Positions 55,502-64,000 of a DNA stretch of 64,000 nucleotides are shown here, piece after piece. The notes beneath the pieces were generated by a model. It searched no databases. It saw only the letters and a list, made by a program, of their open reading frames with translations, and had not been told where the DNA came from. The position numbers and the translations under genes were made by a program. Each line of letters starts with the position of its first letter. Position 1 is the first letter of the stretch. The DNA is from an uncultured Sphingomonadaceae bacterium. Lineage in GTDB: Bacteria > Pseudomonadota > Alphaproteobacteria > Sphingomonadales > Sphingomonadaceae. The stretch lies in NCBI GenBank assembly GCA_947495985.1, contig CANMBD010000001.1, forward strand, positions 1,550,001-1,614,000. Direction: 5' to 3'.

Positions 55502-56419
55502 TCAACGAGGCCGACCACCTTTGGGTCCCGTTGGCAATCGTTCGCCCATCCCAAGAATGTATTCTGCGCCTTGCAGCCCTTTCGAATGTTGTCCTGCCCA
55601 AATTATGTAATAAAGAGCATGTCCTTTCGAATTTCGAATGAGTTTAGGCGTGGCTACACAATCGAATTCTGATCGAAGCATTGTGAGATATAGCTGCAAA
55701 AGCCTATCAACAGCATCAGATCTTTTCTCTATGGCCGTTTTTTCAAAAAGATTTGGTTCTTGCTTGTACACTTCCGCATGCCAGTCAAACTCACCAAAGA
55801 CAGAATTTAACTGCTCAAGCCATTTTTTGGGTATTTCATTGTTGCGCTTTAGAAGGCGATTGATCGCCATATCCAATGGCAAATTTATGATGACTTCAAA
55901 AAGTTTAGTCTTTCCAAGAGAAGATACCGAATTCCAAGGCAGGTGAGCGCCAAATGGATCGAGAAAGGCAACTCCTCTATGGGTACCGATTTTGATGTTT
56001 TGTTGTAAGAGCCATTCAATTTCAGATTCGCAGTCGTTGGATCGAACGATAACTTTTCGATCGTCCAAATACTGCTCGGATAGTTGTTCCAATTGAGCCA
56101 CTCGATTGGGATCTTTATCTACGAAAACATATGTGTCGAACGGATTTGGCAAAGCAAGGGCGATTTTTGGAGAGCCGTCAATAAACTCGACCTCTTCCGC
56201 TTCGGAATTTTCATCGAATAGATCATAATCAACCGTGTTTTTCCGGTTCTGTTTTCGAACAATTGCTTGGCCACCGCCTGCGAAGCCATCAAAATAGATG
56301 GTGCGGAATCTTTTATTATTTTTGAATACTTTAGTGTAAAAATCGAGGTAGCGCTGCAGCGCATCCAGCTTCTCTTTGGCCCAAGGCCCAACTTCTGCTG
56401 GTCCATTTTTTGAAGGCAT
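55502..56419 (-). CDS. tcmP: three-Cys-motif partner protein TcmP
   Basis: This 305-residue protein reads PWAKEKLDALQRYLDFYTKV at the N-terminus. It then has FDGFAGGG, TYVFVDKDPNRVAQLEQL and VAFLDPFG, which look like motifs I, II and IV of a Rossmann-fold methyltransferase. The C-terminus is HSKGLQGAEYILGMGERLPT. These features match the TcmP family, named for its genetic link with three-Cys-motif proteins; such a partner lies three bases upstream here. Codons are more AT-rich than in the flanking genes. Its activity is unknown; SAM binding is inferred. Confidence 0.85.
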   Translation of the reverse strand: MPSKNGPAEVGPWAKEKLDALQRYLDFYTKVFKNNKRFRTIYFDGFAGGGQAIVRKQNRKNTVDYDLFDENSEAEEVEFIDGSPKIALALPNPFDTYVFVDKDPNRVAQLEQLSEQYLDDRKVIVRSNDCESEIEWLLQQNIKIGTHRGVAFLDPFGAHLPWNSVSSLGKTKLFEVIINLPLDMAINRLLKRNNEIPKKWLEQLNSVFGEFDWHAEVYKQEPNLFEKTAIEKRSDAVDRLLQLYLTMLRSEFDCVATPKLIRNSKGHALYYIIWAGQHSKGLQGAEYILGMGERLPTGPKGGRPR

Positions 56420-56422
56420 TCG

Positions 56423-57157
56423 TTAGATGGCAATCTGATTGGAAGAAGGCATACCGTTCCATTCACGACCATCGAGTTCACGACCACCTGATTTTGGTCG
56501 ATACCCTCCCCATTGCTTGAAGAAAAAGGCAACACCTTGATCTTCACACTGATCTCTCAGATGGCGCACCCATTCTGGTTTCATTTCTCGAGCACGAGGA
56601 CCACTCTCTCCTCCAACAATAACCCAATCAATTCCTGATAAATCGACTTCACCCAAGGGGCCAATTAGCGGTTCGATTGATAAAAATTTTGTCCCCGCTG
56701 GTGACTGTCGAACGTGCTCAATACGACTGGCTGCTTGTCGATCTTCAACAGAAGTTCCACACCAAATATGCTTTGGGCCAGCTTTATCTTTGTAGCGCTT
56801 TTGCAGATAGTTTCTCATCAAAGTACTACGTTTTGTAAGCACCTGAAAAACATGCCAATCGGCCGCCTCCATAGTATCAAAAACTCGATCTATGAACTCG
56901 CGTGGAACTTCCTTATGAAATAGATCACTCATCGAGTTGACGAAGATCATTCTGGTTTTCTTCCAGCCTAAGGGCGTTTCAATTCGGTCAGGCCGAAGCG
57001 TTAGATCAAAGCCATTTTCAAACGGATGATTAGGAACCCCTCGGAAACGTTCTGAAAATCGTTCTGCATAACAGTTGTCGCAACCGCGGCTGATTTTGGT
57101 GCAACCCGTAACCGGGTTCCACGTCATATCTGTCCATTCAATTGCAGTTTTCGTCAT
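56423..57157 (-). CDS. three-Cys-motif protein, DUF5131/phage Gp37-Gp68 family
   Basis: This 244-residue protein begins MTKTAIEWTDMTWNPVTGCT and holds cysteines 19, 26 and 29 (CX6CX2C), close in form to a radical-SAM cluster site. Further blocks are NSMSDLFHKEVPREFIDRVF, FQVLTKRSTLMRNYL, GTSVEDRQAASRI, FLSIEPLIGPLGEVDL and GGESGPRAREMKPEW. These are typical of the Gp37/Gp68 group found in phages and islands. AAGGA lies eight bases before the ATG at 57157; 57166 is an alternative. It runs straight into tcmP. The pair forms an AT-richer two-gene unit. Confidence 0.88.
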   Translation of the reverse strand: MTKTAIEWTDMTWNPVTGCTKISRGCDNCYAERFSERFRGVPNHPFENGFDLTLRPDRIETPLGWKKTRMIFVNSMSDLFHKEVPREFIDRVFDTMEAADWHVFQVLTKRSTLMRNYLQKRYKDKAGPKHIWCGTSVEDRQAASRIEHVRQSPAGTKFLSIEPLIGPLGEVDLSGIDWVIVGGESGPRAREMKPEWVRHLRDQCEDQGVAFFFKQWGGYRPKSGGRELDGREWNGMPSSNQIAI

Positions 57158-57334
57158 CGATTCCATCCTTAGAACATTACATGAACAAACAATAGATGCA
57201 ATATACTGACCTAAACTGTCAATGATCACAGCACAATCTAATCGATATCGTTATGCACTCATTCCCCAGTTCTTCCAACTTATCCCTTGGCAAATAAAGG
57301 CGCTAGTCCTTATCCTGACAAACCTTCCAGCCCC

Positions 57335-58234
57335 TCACAACCCACCCCGAAACTCCGCATAAGCCGCCATCACATCCGCTGCTCCTTCGGTCTGCGGATA
57401 ATGGCCCAGATGGTCCAGCCGCCACGCGGGAACATCCGGGTTCAGCGCCGCGACCGCGTCGACCAGATGGCCGCCGGAGACCGGGTCCTGGGTGCCGTTT
57501 ATCAGCACGATCGGGCATGGCGGGTGGGTCAGCTGGGCTTCCCAGCGGGGCCCGTGGGTGCGGCGGTCGGCGATATAGTGGAGCAATTTATGTTGCAGCC
57601 GGTTGCCGCCGTTGGTGCAGATGACCGCCCAATAGGCGTCGAGTTCCGCGGCGCCGGGCTGTGTATCCTTGCCGAAAACCTCGCTAAAGCTTTTGCCGAA
57701 ACGCTCCCGGTTCATCAGGTGCACGAAGAGCCATCCAAAGGGTCCGGTGAGCAGCTTTTGAATGGGCCGCGCGCGATGCTGCGCGGGGAGCAGGCCGCCG
57801 TTGAGAAAGGCGCAGCTCAGCAATTGGTGCGCCAGCCTGCCCTCGCCCTGCCGCGCGAGCAGTTCCTGCCCCGGGCTGACGCCATAATCATGGACGAGCA
57901 GATGAAAATCCTGACCCAATAAGGTCTCGGCCAGATAGGCCGCGAGATCGCTCTGCTCCTGCAGATTATAAGCATGCCGCTTCGGCTTGTCCGAAAAGCC
58001 AAAGCCGAGAAAGTCAAACGCCACCACCCGATAGCGCGCCGTCAGATCCGCCCACATCGGCAGCCAGTCGAGGCTGGAGGTCGGAAAGCCGTGGAGCAGC
58101 AACAAGGGCGGCGCGGATGGGTCGCCGCCGGTGCGGACGAAAATCTGGCGGCCCTGCCAGTCGATAAATTGTCCGTCCTTGCGCCATTGCTCTGCGCTTT
58201 GCGGGGTGATTGGAGCGGGGTTTTCAATGGTCAT
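57335..58234 (-). CDS. alpha/beta hydrolase with aspartate nucleophile
   Basis: This 299-residue protein has the oxyanion motif LLLHGFPTSSLDW, AFDFLGFGFSDKP and the nucleophile elbow VHDYGVS. It has a helical cap and the base histidine in LDHLGHYPQTE. An aspartate nucleophile points to the haloalkane dehalogenase/epoxide hydrolase branch (MEST-like), but the substrate is unknown. A 177-base gap separates it from the TcmP pair; I see no gene in that gap. Confidence 0.87.
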   Translation of the reverse strand: MTIENPAPITPQSAEQWRKDGQFIDWQGRQIFVRTGGDPSAPPLLLLHGFPTSSLDWLPMWADLTARYRVVAFDFLGFGFSDKPKRHAYNLQEQSDLAAYLAETLLGQDFHLLVHDYGVSPGQELLARQGEGRLAHQLLSCAFLNGGLLPAQHRARPIQKLLTGPFGWLFVHLMNRERFGKSFSEVFGKDTQPGAAELDAYWAVICTNGGNRLQHKLLHYIADRRTHGPRWEAQLTHPPCPIVLINGTQDPVSGGHLVDAVAALNPDVPAWRLDHLGHYPQTEGAADVMAAYAEFRGGL

Positions 58235-58256
58235 GGATGGTGGCTTTCATGGATGG

Positions 58257-58277
58257 ATCCTGAAACAAGTTCAGGAT
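58257..58277. repeat. RHPELVSGS-type palindromic repeat
   Basis: ATCCTGAA-ACAAG-TTCAGGAT is a perfect eight-base stem in the 100-base gap before the alpha/beta hydrolase. On the minus strand it translates as RHPELVSGS, the mark of a repeat common in sphingomonad and related genomes. Confidence 0.7.
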
Positions 58278-58334
58278 GACGAAAGGGGCTGTGGGCATGC
58301 GCAGTCCTGCCACCTTGTCTGCATATTGGCAAAT

Positions 58335-58865
58335 TTACAGATCGGCCAACAGATTGCCCAGCTGGCGGACGCGGGCGCGGACCGAGGCGGCGCTGTCCTT
58401 GGCTGCGGCGCGCGCGGCATCCCGGGCGGCATGGCCATATTCCGGGTGCTGGGCAGCGATCCGGCATAGCGCGTCCACCGACCAGGCGCGCAGAAACGGG
58501 CGATCATGGTGGAGCAGCGGCGTGAGCCAGCGATCCATGGTTGCTGCGCCGTCGGCGGAGAAGGTGAGATTGGCCGCGCTCTGACAGATATGCAGCTGCG
58601 CCTGCCAGTACCGGATTGCCGGGATTTCATCCCATAAGGCTTCGCTCTGCGCGGCGGAAAGCGCCTCCCCGTGTTCGAGCGCCGCCTTGATCAGCCATGT
58701 CGCACCGCTCGACACCGCCTCTTGATCATGCGCGGCGAGCGCGATCAGCGCGTCAAGATAGGCGGCTTCATTCCGATATTCCGCCTCGACCTCACCCAAG
58801 ATGCTGACCGCCCGGCCATCAAAGGCCTGAAGACGAGTGAGCAAGGCGGCGGCAGACAGGGCCAT
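58335..58865 (-). CDS. HEAT-like helical repeat protein of unknown function
   Basis: This 176-residue, alanine-rich, all-helical protein has helix pairs such as AAYLDALIALAAHDQEAVSS and FLRAWSVDALCRIAAQHPEY that suggest HEAT/ARM repeats. No family is recognised. It follows a small hypothetical gene on the same strand, nine bases downstream of it. Confidence 0.7.
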   Translation of the reverse strand: MALSAAALLTRLQAFDGRAVSILGEVEAEYRNEAAYLDALIALAAHDQEAVSSGATWLIKAALEHGEALSAAQSEALWDEIPAIRYWQAQLHICQSAANLTFSADGAATMDRWLTPLLHHDRPFLRAWSVDALCRIAAQHPEYGHAARDAARAAAKDSAASVRARVRQLGNLLADL

Positions 58866-58874
58866 GGGACGGGT

Positions 58875-59099
58875 TTACTCCGCTGGTTCCAATATCCTCG
58901 GCGTGGCGACAAAGGGACGGTTTTCCATAGCACGCAGGCTGTTGGATATCCTCGTCCGATCACTGATCAGACGGACATATTGATAGTCGCACCCTGAAAT
59001 CGGGTGCGGATATTCGGAGATATCCTGTTGCAACAATGCCCGCGCTTTTTGGAGTTCCTGCCGAGCGGACTCCAACGCCAGTTCATAGGGTTCCTGCAT
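58875..59099 (-). CDS. small protein of unknown function ending in EPAE
   Basis: This 74-residue protein is a helical N-terminal half (LALESARQELQKARALLQQD) followed by the unremarkable CDYQYVRLISDRTRISNSLR. It ends LEPAE, as do the three genes upstream of it. It lies between the HEAT-like gene and the RidA pair, all on one strand. Coding status is supported by this context rather than by a family match. Confidence 0.6.
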   Translation of the reverse strand: MQEPYELALESARQELQKARALLQQDISEYPHPISGCDYQYVRLISDRTRISNSLRAMENRPFVATPRILEPAE

Positions 59100-59123
59100 G
59101 ATGATCTCCTCTATAGTGTCAGC

Positions 59124-59585
59124 TCATTCTGTCGGTTCTTCTTTACCTTTTGGGTTCCATGCCCAGCATTCCACCTCCACCCGCGCGTCCAGCACCAGTC
59201 CAGCAGTCTGGAAAGCAGAACGCGACGGATAGCGGCCGGGTTTGAAATAGCTTTTATAGACGGTGTTAAACGCAGCAAAGTCGGAGATATCTGCGAGCAT
59301 CACGGTGCATTTGAACAGGGCATCATGATCCAGGCCATATTTGGCGAGCGTGTTGCCAATCCGGTCCATTGTCCGTTTGGTTTCCGGTTCGATACCGCCA
59401 GTGACCAGCGCCCGCCCACTTTCATCAATGCCGAGCTGGCCTGACAGATAGATGATATTCCCAACCTGCACGGCTTCGGACAGGGGAAAGGCACCACCAT
59501 TGTCAAGAAATTCAGGCGGCTTGTCACCGGCCTGTGCTGGTGCGGCGAATAACAGTGCTAATGGGGCGAGAAATTTCATGGTCAT
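59124..59585 (-). CDS. exported RidA-family protein (second of two)
   Basis: This 153-residue protein has a signal peptide (MKFLAPLALLFAAPAQAG) before a YjgF/RidA domain (VGNIIYLSGQLGIDESGRAL, ECWAWNPKG). Classical RidA deaminates enamines in the cytoplasm and has an arginine near the C-terminus. Here that region reads LDARVEVECWAW, so the arginine is present. The N-terminal signal places it in the periplasm, which is unusual. It overlaps the other RidA gene by four bases and ends EEPTE. Confidence 0.87.
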   Translation of the reverse strand: MTMKFLAPLALLFAAPAQAGDKPPEFLDNGGAFPLSEAVQVGNIIYLSGQLGIDESGRALVTGGIEPETKRTMDRIGNTLAKYGLDHDALFKCTVMLADISDFAAFNTVYKSYFKPGRYPSRSAFQTAGLVLDARVEVECWAWNPKGKEEPTE

Positions 59586-60064
59586 TCCGCTGGTTCTTTC
59601 CCCTCTGACGTCAGGCGCGCGGTGATCTTGATCTCTACCAACCCGTCGGGCGTATAGAGGCGGTCAACGTCAATTGCGGTCCAGGCCGGAAAAGGCGCTT
59701 TCACAAACCGGTTCTTGGCGGCGGCGAGAGGCGGCATCGACTGGTCAATATCGACATGATAAGTGGTGATATCGACCACATCGTTCCAGCTTGACCCGGC
59801 GCGCTCCAGAATCGTGCCCAGATAGGTGAAGGTCCGGGCATAGCTTTCCTCGTCGGTCATGCCTTCCGGCGTCGGACCGGCGATGACACCTGACAGATAG
59901 ACCGTGCCGTTGTGGATGACGGCCTGGGAAAAACCGAACTGCTCCATGAAGGCGCGGCCCTGCTCGCTGTCGGGCATAAGGGTTTGCTTGGGCTCCGCCT
60001 GTGCAGCGGAGGTGGCCCCGATCATAGCCATGGCGGCGGTGAGTGATGTCAATAAAGTTTTCAT
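59582..60064 (-). CDS. exported RidA-family protein (first of two)
   Basis: This 160-residue protein has a signal peptide (TSLTAAMAMIGATSAAQAEP). A RidA-like domain follows (AVIHNGTVYLSGVIAGPTPE, then FPAWTAIDVDRLYTPDGLVE). The segment that holds the catalytic arginine in RidA reads WTAIDVDRLYTPDGLVEIKI here, so the match is weaker. It starts five bases after the thiC stop region and ends KEPAE, sharing the last codons with its neighbours. Confidence 0.83.
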   Translation of the reverse strand: MKTLLTSLTAAMAMIGATSAAQAEPKQTLMPDSEQGRAFMEQFGFSQAVIHNGTVYLSGVIAGPTPEGMTDEESYARTFTYLGTILERAGSSWNDVVDITTYHVDIDQSMPPLAAAKNRFVKAPFPAWTAIDVDRLYTPDGLVEIKITARLTSEGKEPAE

Positions 60065-60069
60065 GCGTT

Positions 60070-62126
<2,057 letters not shown>

Positions 62127-62214
62127 GAGTCGCAGGTTAGTGCGCTCATGCCCGAAGGTCCAGTGAAGATTGGTAGGGGTAGCGATAGAAGCTGCGTGAC
62201 GAAACGCGAATTTC

Positions 62215-63381
62215 CTACCAACCAGGGACGAAATATTTTGGTGGAACTGCACAGCCCCAATAGAAACCTTGCCCGAAATCCGCGCCAAGCAGGCGTGCCT
62301 GCGCCAGATGATGTTTGGTTTCGATCCCTTCGATGACCGACCGTGCTTTGCGGCCGCGACAGAATTCCAGCATTGAAGCGAGTAGCGAAATCGGAATATC
62401 GCCGTCATAGCAGGCATTGAAAATATTCTTGTCGATTTTCAGTTCGTCAAACGGGATTTTTGATATCCGGTCGAGATTGGCAAGGCCGGTACCATAATCG
62501 TCAATCGAAATACCCAACCCGTGGCCGCGGAGCGAATGGCACACTGCCGCAAGGCGGTCGACATCGACCACACGGGACTCTTCAGTTATTTCGAGCATCA
62601 GTTGGCCGGGCCGAATATCTGCATGTTTCAGCCGGCTGATGAGTGCATCGACAAAGCGCCGGTAAGTCATCATGATCGCGCTGCAGTTGAAGGACACGGG
62701 AACCGCTCGGCCCCGTTTTGCAAGAGCTGTGGCGAGCTTGATTGATTCATCAACCACGACCAGGGTGGCTTCCACCTCGACTGCGACATCGACCAGATCG
62801 GAAAAGATAATGGCGGGGTTCAAAGCACGCCGGGTTTTCACCCGGGTCAGCGCTTCGTAACCGACGATCTTGTCATTATCCAGAGACTGCTTGGACTGAA
62901 ACTCGACCGAAAGGTTTGGTAACAGCCTGTCCGTTTCGACCAGCGCGCAAACATAGTCGAGATCGTTGACCGCATGGCCGCTGACATCGGCCATGCGTTC
63001 GATCAAATTGCACAAGGTCGGGACCGCGTAGGGTTTTTGTAATCGCTGGACGACACTGGCAGCATCAAAGGCCAGCTCATCATCGCTGCTATCCTTTGGG
63101 TTCGGCGTCAATATGACCGGCATGGAAGATCGCAGTCCGGAAAACCGGTCAAGCAACTCGCTGCCATTTTCTCTCATAGTTTTGGGATCAATGACCAGAG
63201 CGTCCGGCCCGAAAACCAGACTGGCTTCTTCATCCAGTTTGGAAAATACACAAGCGACAGAAATATCATTGGCTTCCAGATCATCTTGCAATGACCTGGA
63301 AAGCGCATTTTCTTCTTCAACAATGATGACTTTGGCTGTCGACATCGTTGGAGGCATTGCGGAGGATGTTGTGGAGGACAT
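62215..63381 (-). CDS. REC-EAL two-domain protein, likely c-di-GMP phosphodiesterase
   Basis: This protein is about 388 residues. The receiver-like N-domain has acidic residues in VIIVEEEN, a candidate phospho-aspartate in LVIDP, T in VILTPNPKD and K in LQKPYAVPTL. An EAL domain follows with GYEALTRV, NCSAIMM, LEITEES, IDDYGTGLANLD, LKIDKNIF and VIEGIETKHHLAQA. All residues usual for metal and c-di-GMP hydrolysis appear kept. I chose the ATG at 63381 because AAGG precedes it by eight bases; starts at 63345 and a GTG at 63390 are possible. No partner kinase is nearby. Confidence 0.87.
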   Translation of the reverse strand: MSSTTSSAMPPTMSTAKVIIVEEENALSRSLQDDLEANDISVACVFSKLDEEASLVFGPDALVIDPKTMRENGSELLDRFSGLRSSMPVILTPNPKDSSDDELAFDAASVVQRLQKPYAVPTLCNLIERMADVSGHAVNDLDYVCALVETDRLLPNLSVEFQSKQSLDNDKIVGYEALTRVKTRRALNPAIIFSDLVDVAVEVEATLVVVDESIKLATALAKRGRAVPVSFNCSAIMMTYRRFVDALISRLKHADIRPGQLMLEITEESRVVDVDRLAAVCHSLRGHGLGISIDDYGTGLANLDRISKIPFDELKIDKNIFNACYDGDIPISLLASMLEFCRGRKARSVIEGIETKHHLAQARLLGADFGQGFYWGCAVPPKYFVPGW

Positions 63382-63525
63382 AGGGGGCACCTTATTAGAT
63401 TGGGTTTCGCTATAACGGTCCTGAAAATGGGGCCGAGCGAAAGAGTGAAAATTTTAAAATGTAAGGAAAAGCGTTCAGGCTTTTGGGCTTGTCGTACCAA
63501 GCCCCTGACCTGATCTAAAAGCCGT

Positions 63526-63822
63526 TCACATATCCTGATTGAAGCTTTGGTCGCGATATTCCTGTAAGTGGGTGATGCGTAAACCAGACATGCCAGAACG
63601 ATGGATCGCCTGCTGCCAAGAGATAAGCTCCTCCAGCGACAGATCATAACGTTCACAGGCTTCATCCGTGGTCAACAGCCCGCCATTCACGGCAGCGACG
63701 ACCTCGGCTTTACGCCTTATCACCCAGCGGGTTGTATCCGCGGGTGGCAAGTCATGTTCGGCGAGCGCTTCCCCAAGCGGGCCGATGACTCTGGTAGCTT
63801 TTGGTATCGTAACATGTTTCAT
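63526..63822 (-). CDS. sciP: SciP-type CtrA inhibitor (DUF1153)
   Basis: This 98-residue helix-turn-helix protein matches alphaproteobacterial SciP. It has VIGPLGEALAEHDLPPADT, TRWVIRRKAEVVAAVNGGLL and YDLSLEELISWQQAIHRSG, then ITHLQEYRDQ. In Caulobacter SciP binds DNA and stops CtrA from turning on its genes. GAGG lies six bases before the ATG at 63822; the longer frame to 63933 adds unlike sequence. No clear gene is seen in the last 178 bases of the window. Confidence 0.9.
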   Translation of the reverse strand: MKHVTIPKATRVIGPLGEALAEHDLPPADTTRWVIRRKAEVVAAVNGGLLTTDEACERYDLSLEELISWQQAIHRSGMSGLRITHLQEYRDQSFNQDM

Positions 63823-64000
63823 ATGGAACCTCATTTCTGCCTTTCGGCGTTGCCCTGTTCCTATGCCCGTGCATAAAAATGCTCTGAGGATGTTAAGTGC
63901 GTCTAAATTTCTATGGTTAATAAGGATTAACATCTGACGCTTGCGACAGACGGTTCTCTGACGGCGTTAGTTGCCCAAAACATCCGGATTCCAAGATCGA

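Noticed and set aside
55432-57334. Attachment-site direct repeats flanking the TcmP pair
   Set aside because: I compared both flanks and found no convincing repeat, tRNA or integrase gene.

Overview
The window reads as chromosomal DNA of an aerobic alphaproteobacterium of the order Sphingomonadales, probably a marine sphingomonad of the Parasphingorhabdus/Sphingorhabdus type. This placement is inferred from gene content, not from a database match. It rests on a SciP-type (DUF1153) CtrA inhibitor, an ATP12 chaperone, a TorF-type porin, a CcmI-like cytochrome c biogenesis protein, PduO and GluQRS, and two palindromic intergenic repeats whose translations read PPLPQGER and RHPELVSGS. Genes are dense, many start and stop codons overlap, and most genes lie on the minus strand.

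Region by region. 0-9 kb: the start of a cysteine synthase, a metallophosphoesterase, then a redox operon read leftwards from 6523 to 1308. It encodes a flavoprotein with two cyclic-nucleotide domains and a four-cluster ferredoxin, a five-helix membrane protein with two HX13H pairs (likely di-haem cytochrome b), and an FHA domain joined through one membrane helix to a ten-haem cytochrome c. A CcmI-like TPR protein is divergent from it. OmpW follows, with a perfect FNR-type palindrome upstream. 9-19.4 kb: a run of about twelve tightly packed minus-strand genes (mrp, CoA-binding, orphan molybdopterin oxidoreductase, hemH, RHH protein, crcB, rluA-type synthase, PaiB-like, HAD phosphatase, membrane protein, ATP12 chaperone, amn). 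19.5-25.4 kb: hflK-hflC, a SnoaL-like protein, a DegP-type protease with palindromes in its leader and a strong terminator, and a HerA-like ATPase. 25.4-36.3 kb: thioesterase, two GSTs, queF, a proline-rich membrane protein, an FeS-type photolyase, a sulfur gene pair plus MscS channel, and a TorF porin. 36.4-41.7 kb: an ABC peptide-type importer without a binding protein, adjoining an epoxide hydrolase and a 3-hydroxyacyl-CoA dehydrogenase. 41.8-50.4 kb: DUF1176 protein, egtD and egtB for ergothioneine, pduO, a HIG1-like protein, gluQ, an HNH nuclease and ppc. 50.5-55.4 kb: an amino-acid racemase/BKACE pair, a diguanylate cyclase broken by an in-frame TGA, a cupin, and two exported proteins. 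55.5-57.2 kb: an AT-richer two-gene insert, TcmP and its three-Cys-motif partner. 57.3-64 kb: an alpha/beta hydrolase, two small hypotheticals, two exported RidA proteins, thiC with a TPP riboswitch, a REC-EAL phosphodiesterase and sciP.

The two best candidates for poorly described systems are the signal-gated electron-transfer operon (1308-6523) and the TcmP/three-Cys-motif pair (55502-57157). Themes linking the rest are redox and sulfur chemistry (cysK, sseA, metC, egtBD, GSTs), queuosine-related tRNA modification (queF, gluQ), and c-di-GMP turnover (a broken GGDEF, an intact REC-EAL). All family assignments come from reading motifs; no similarity search was run.
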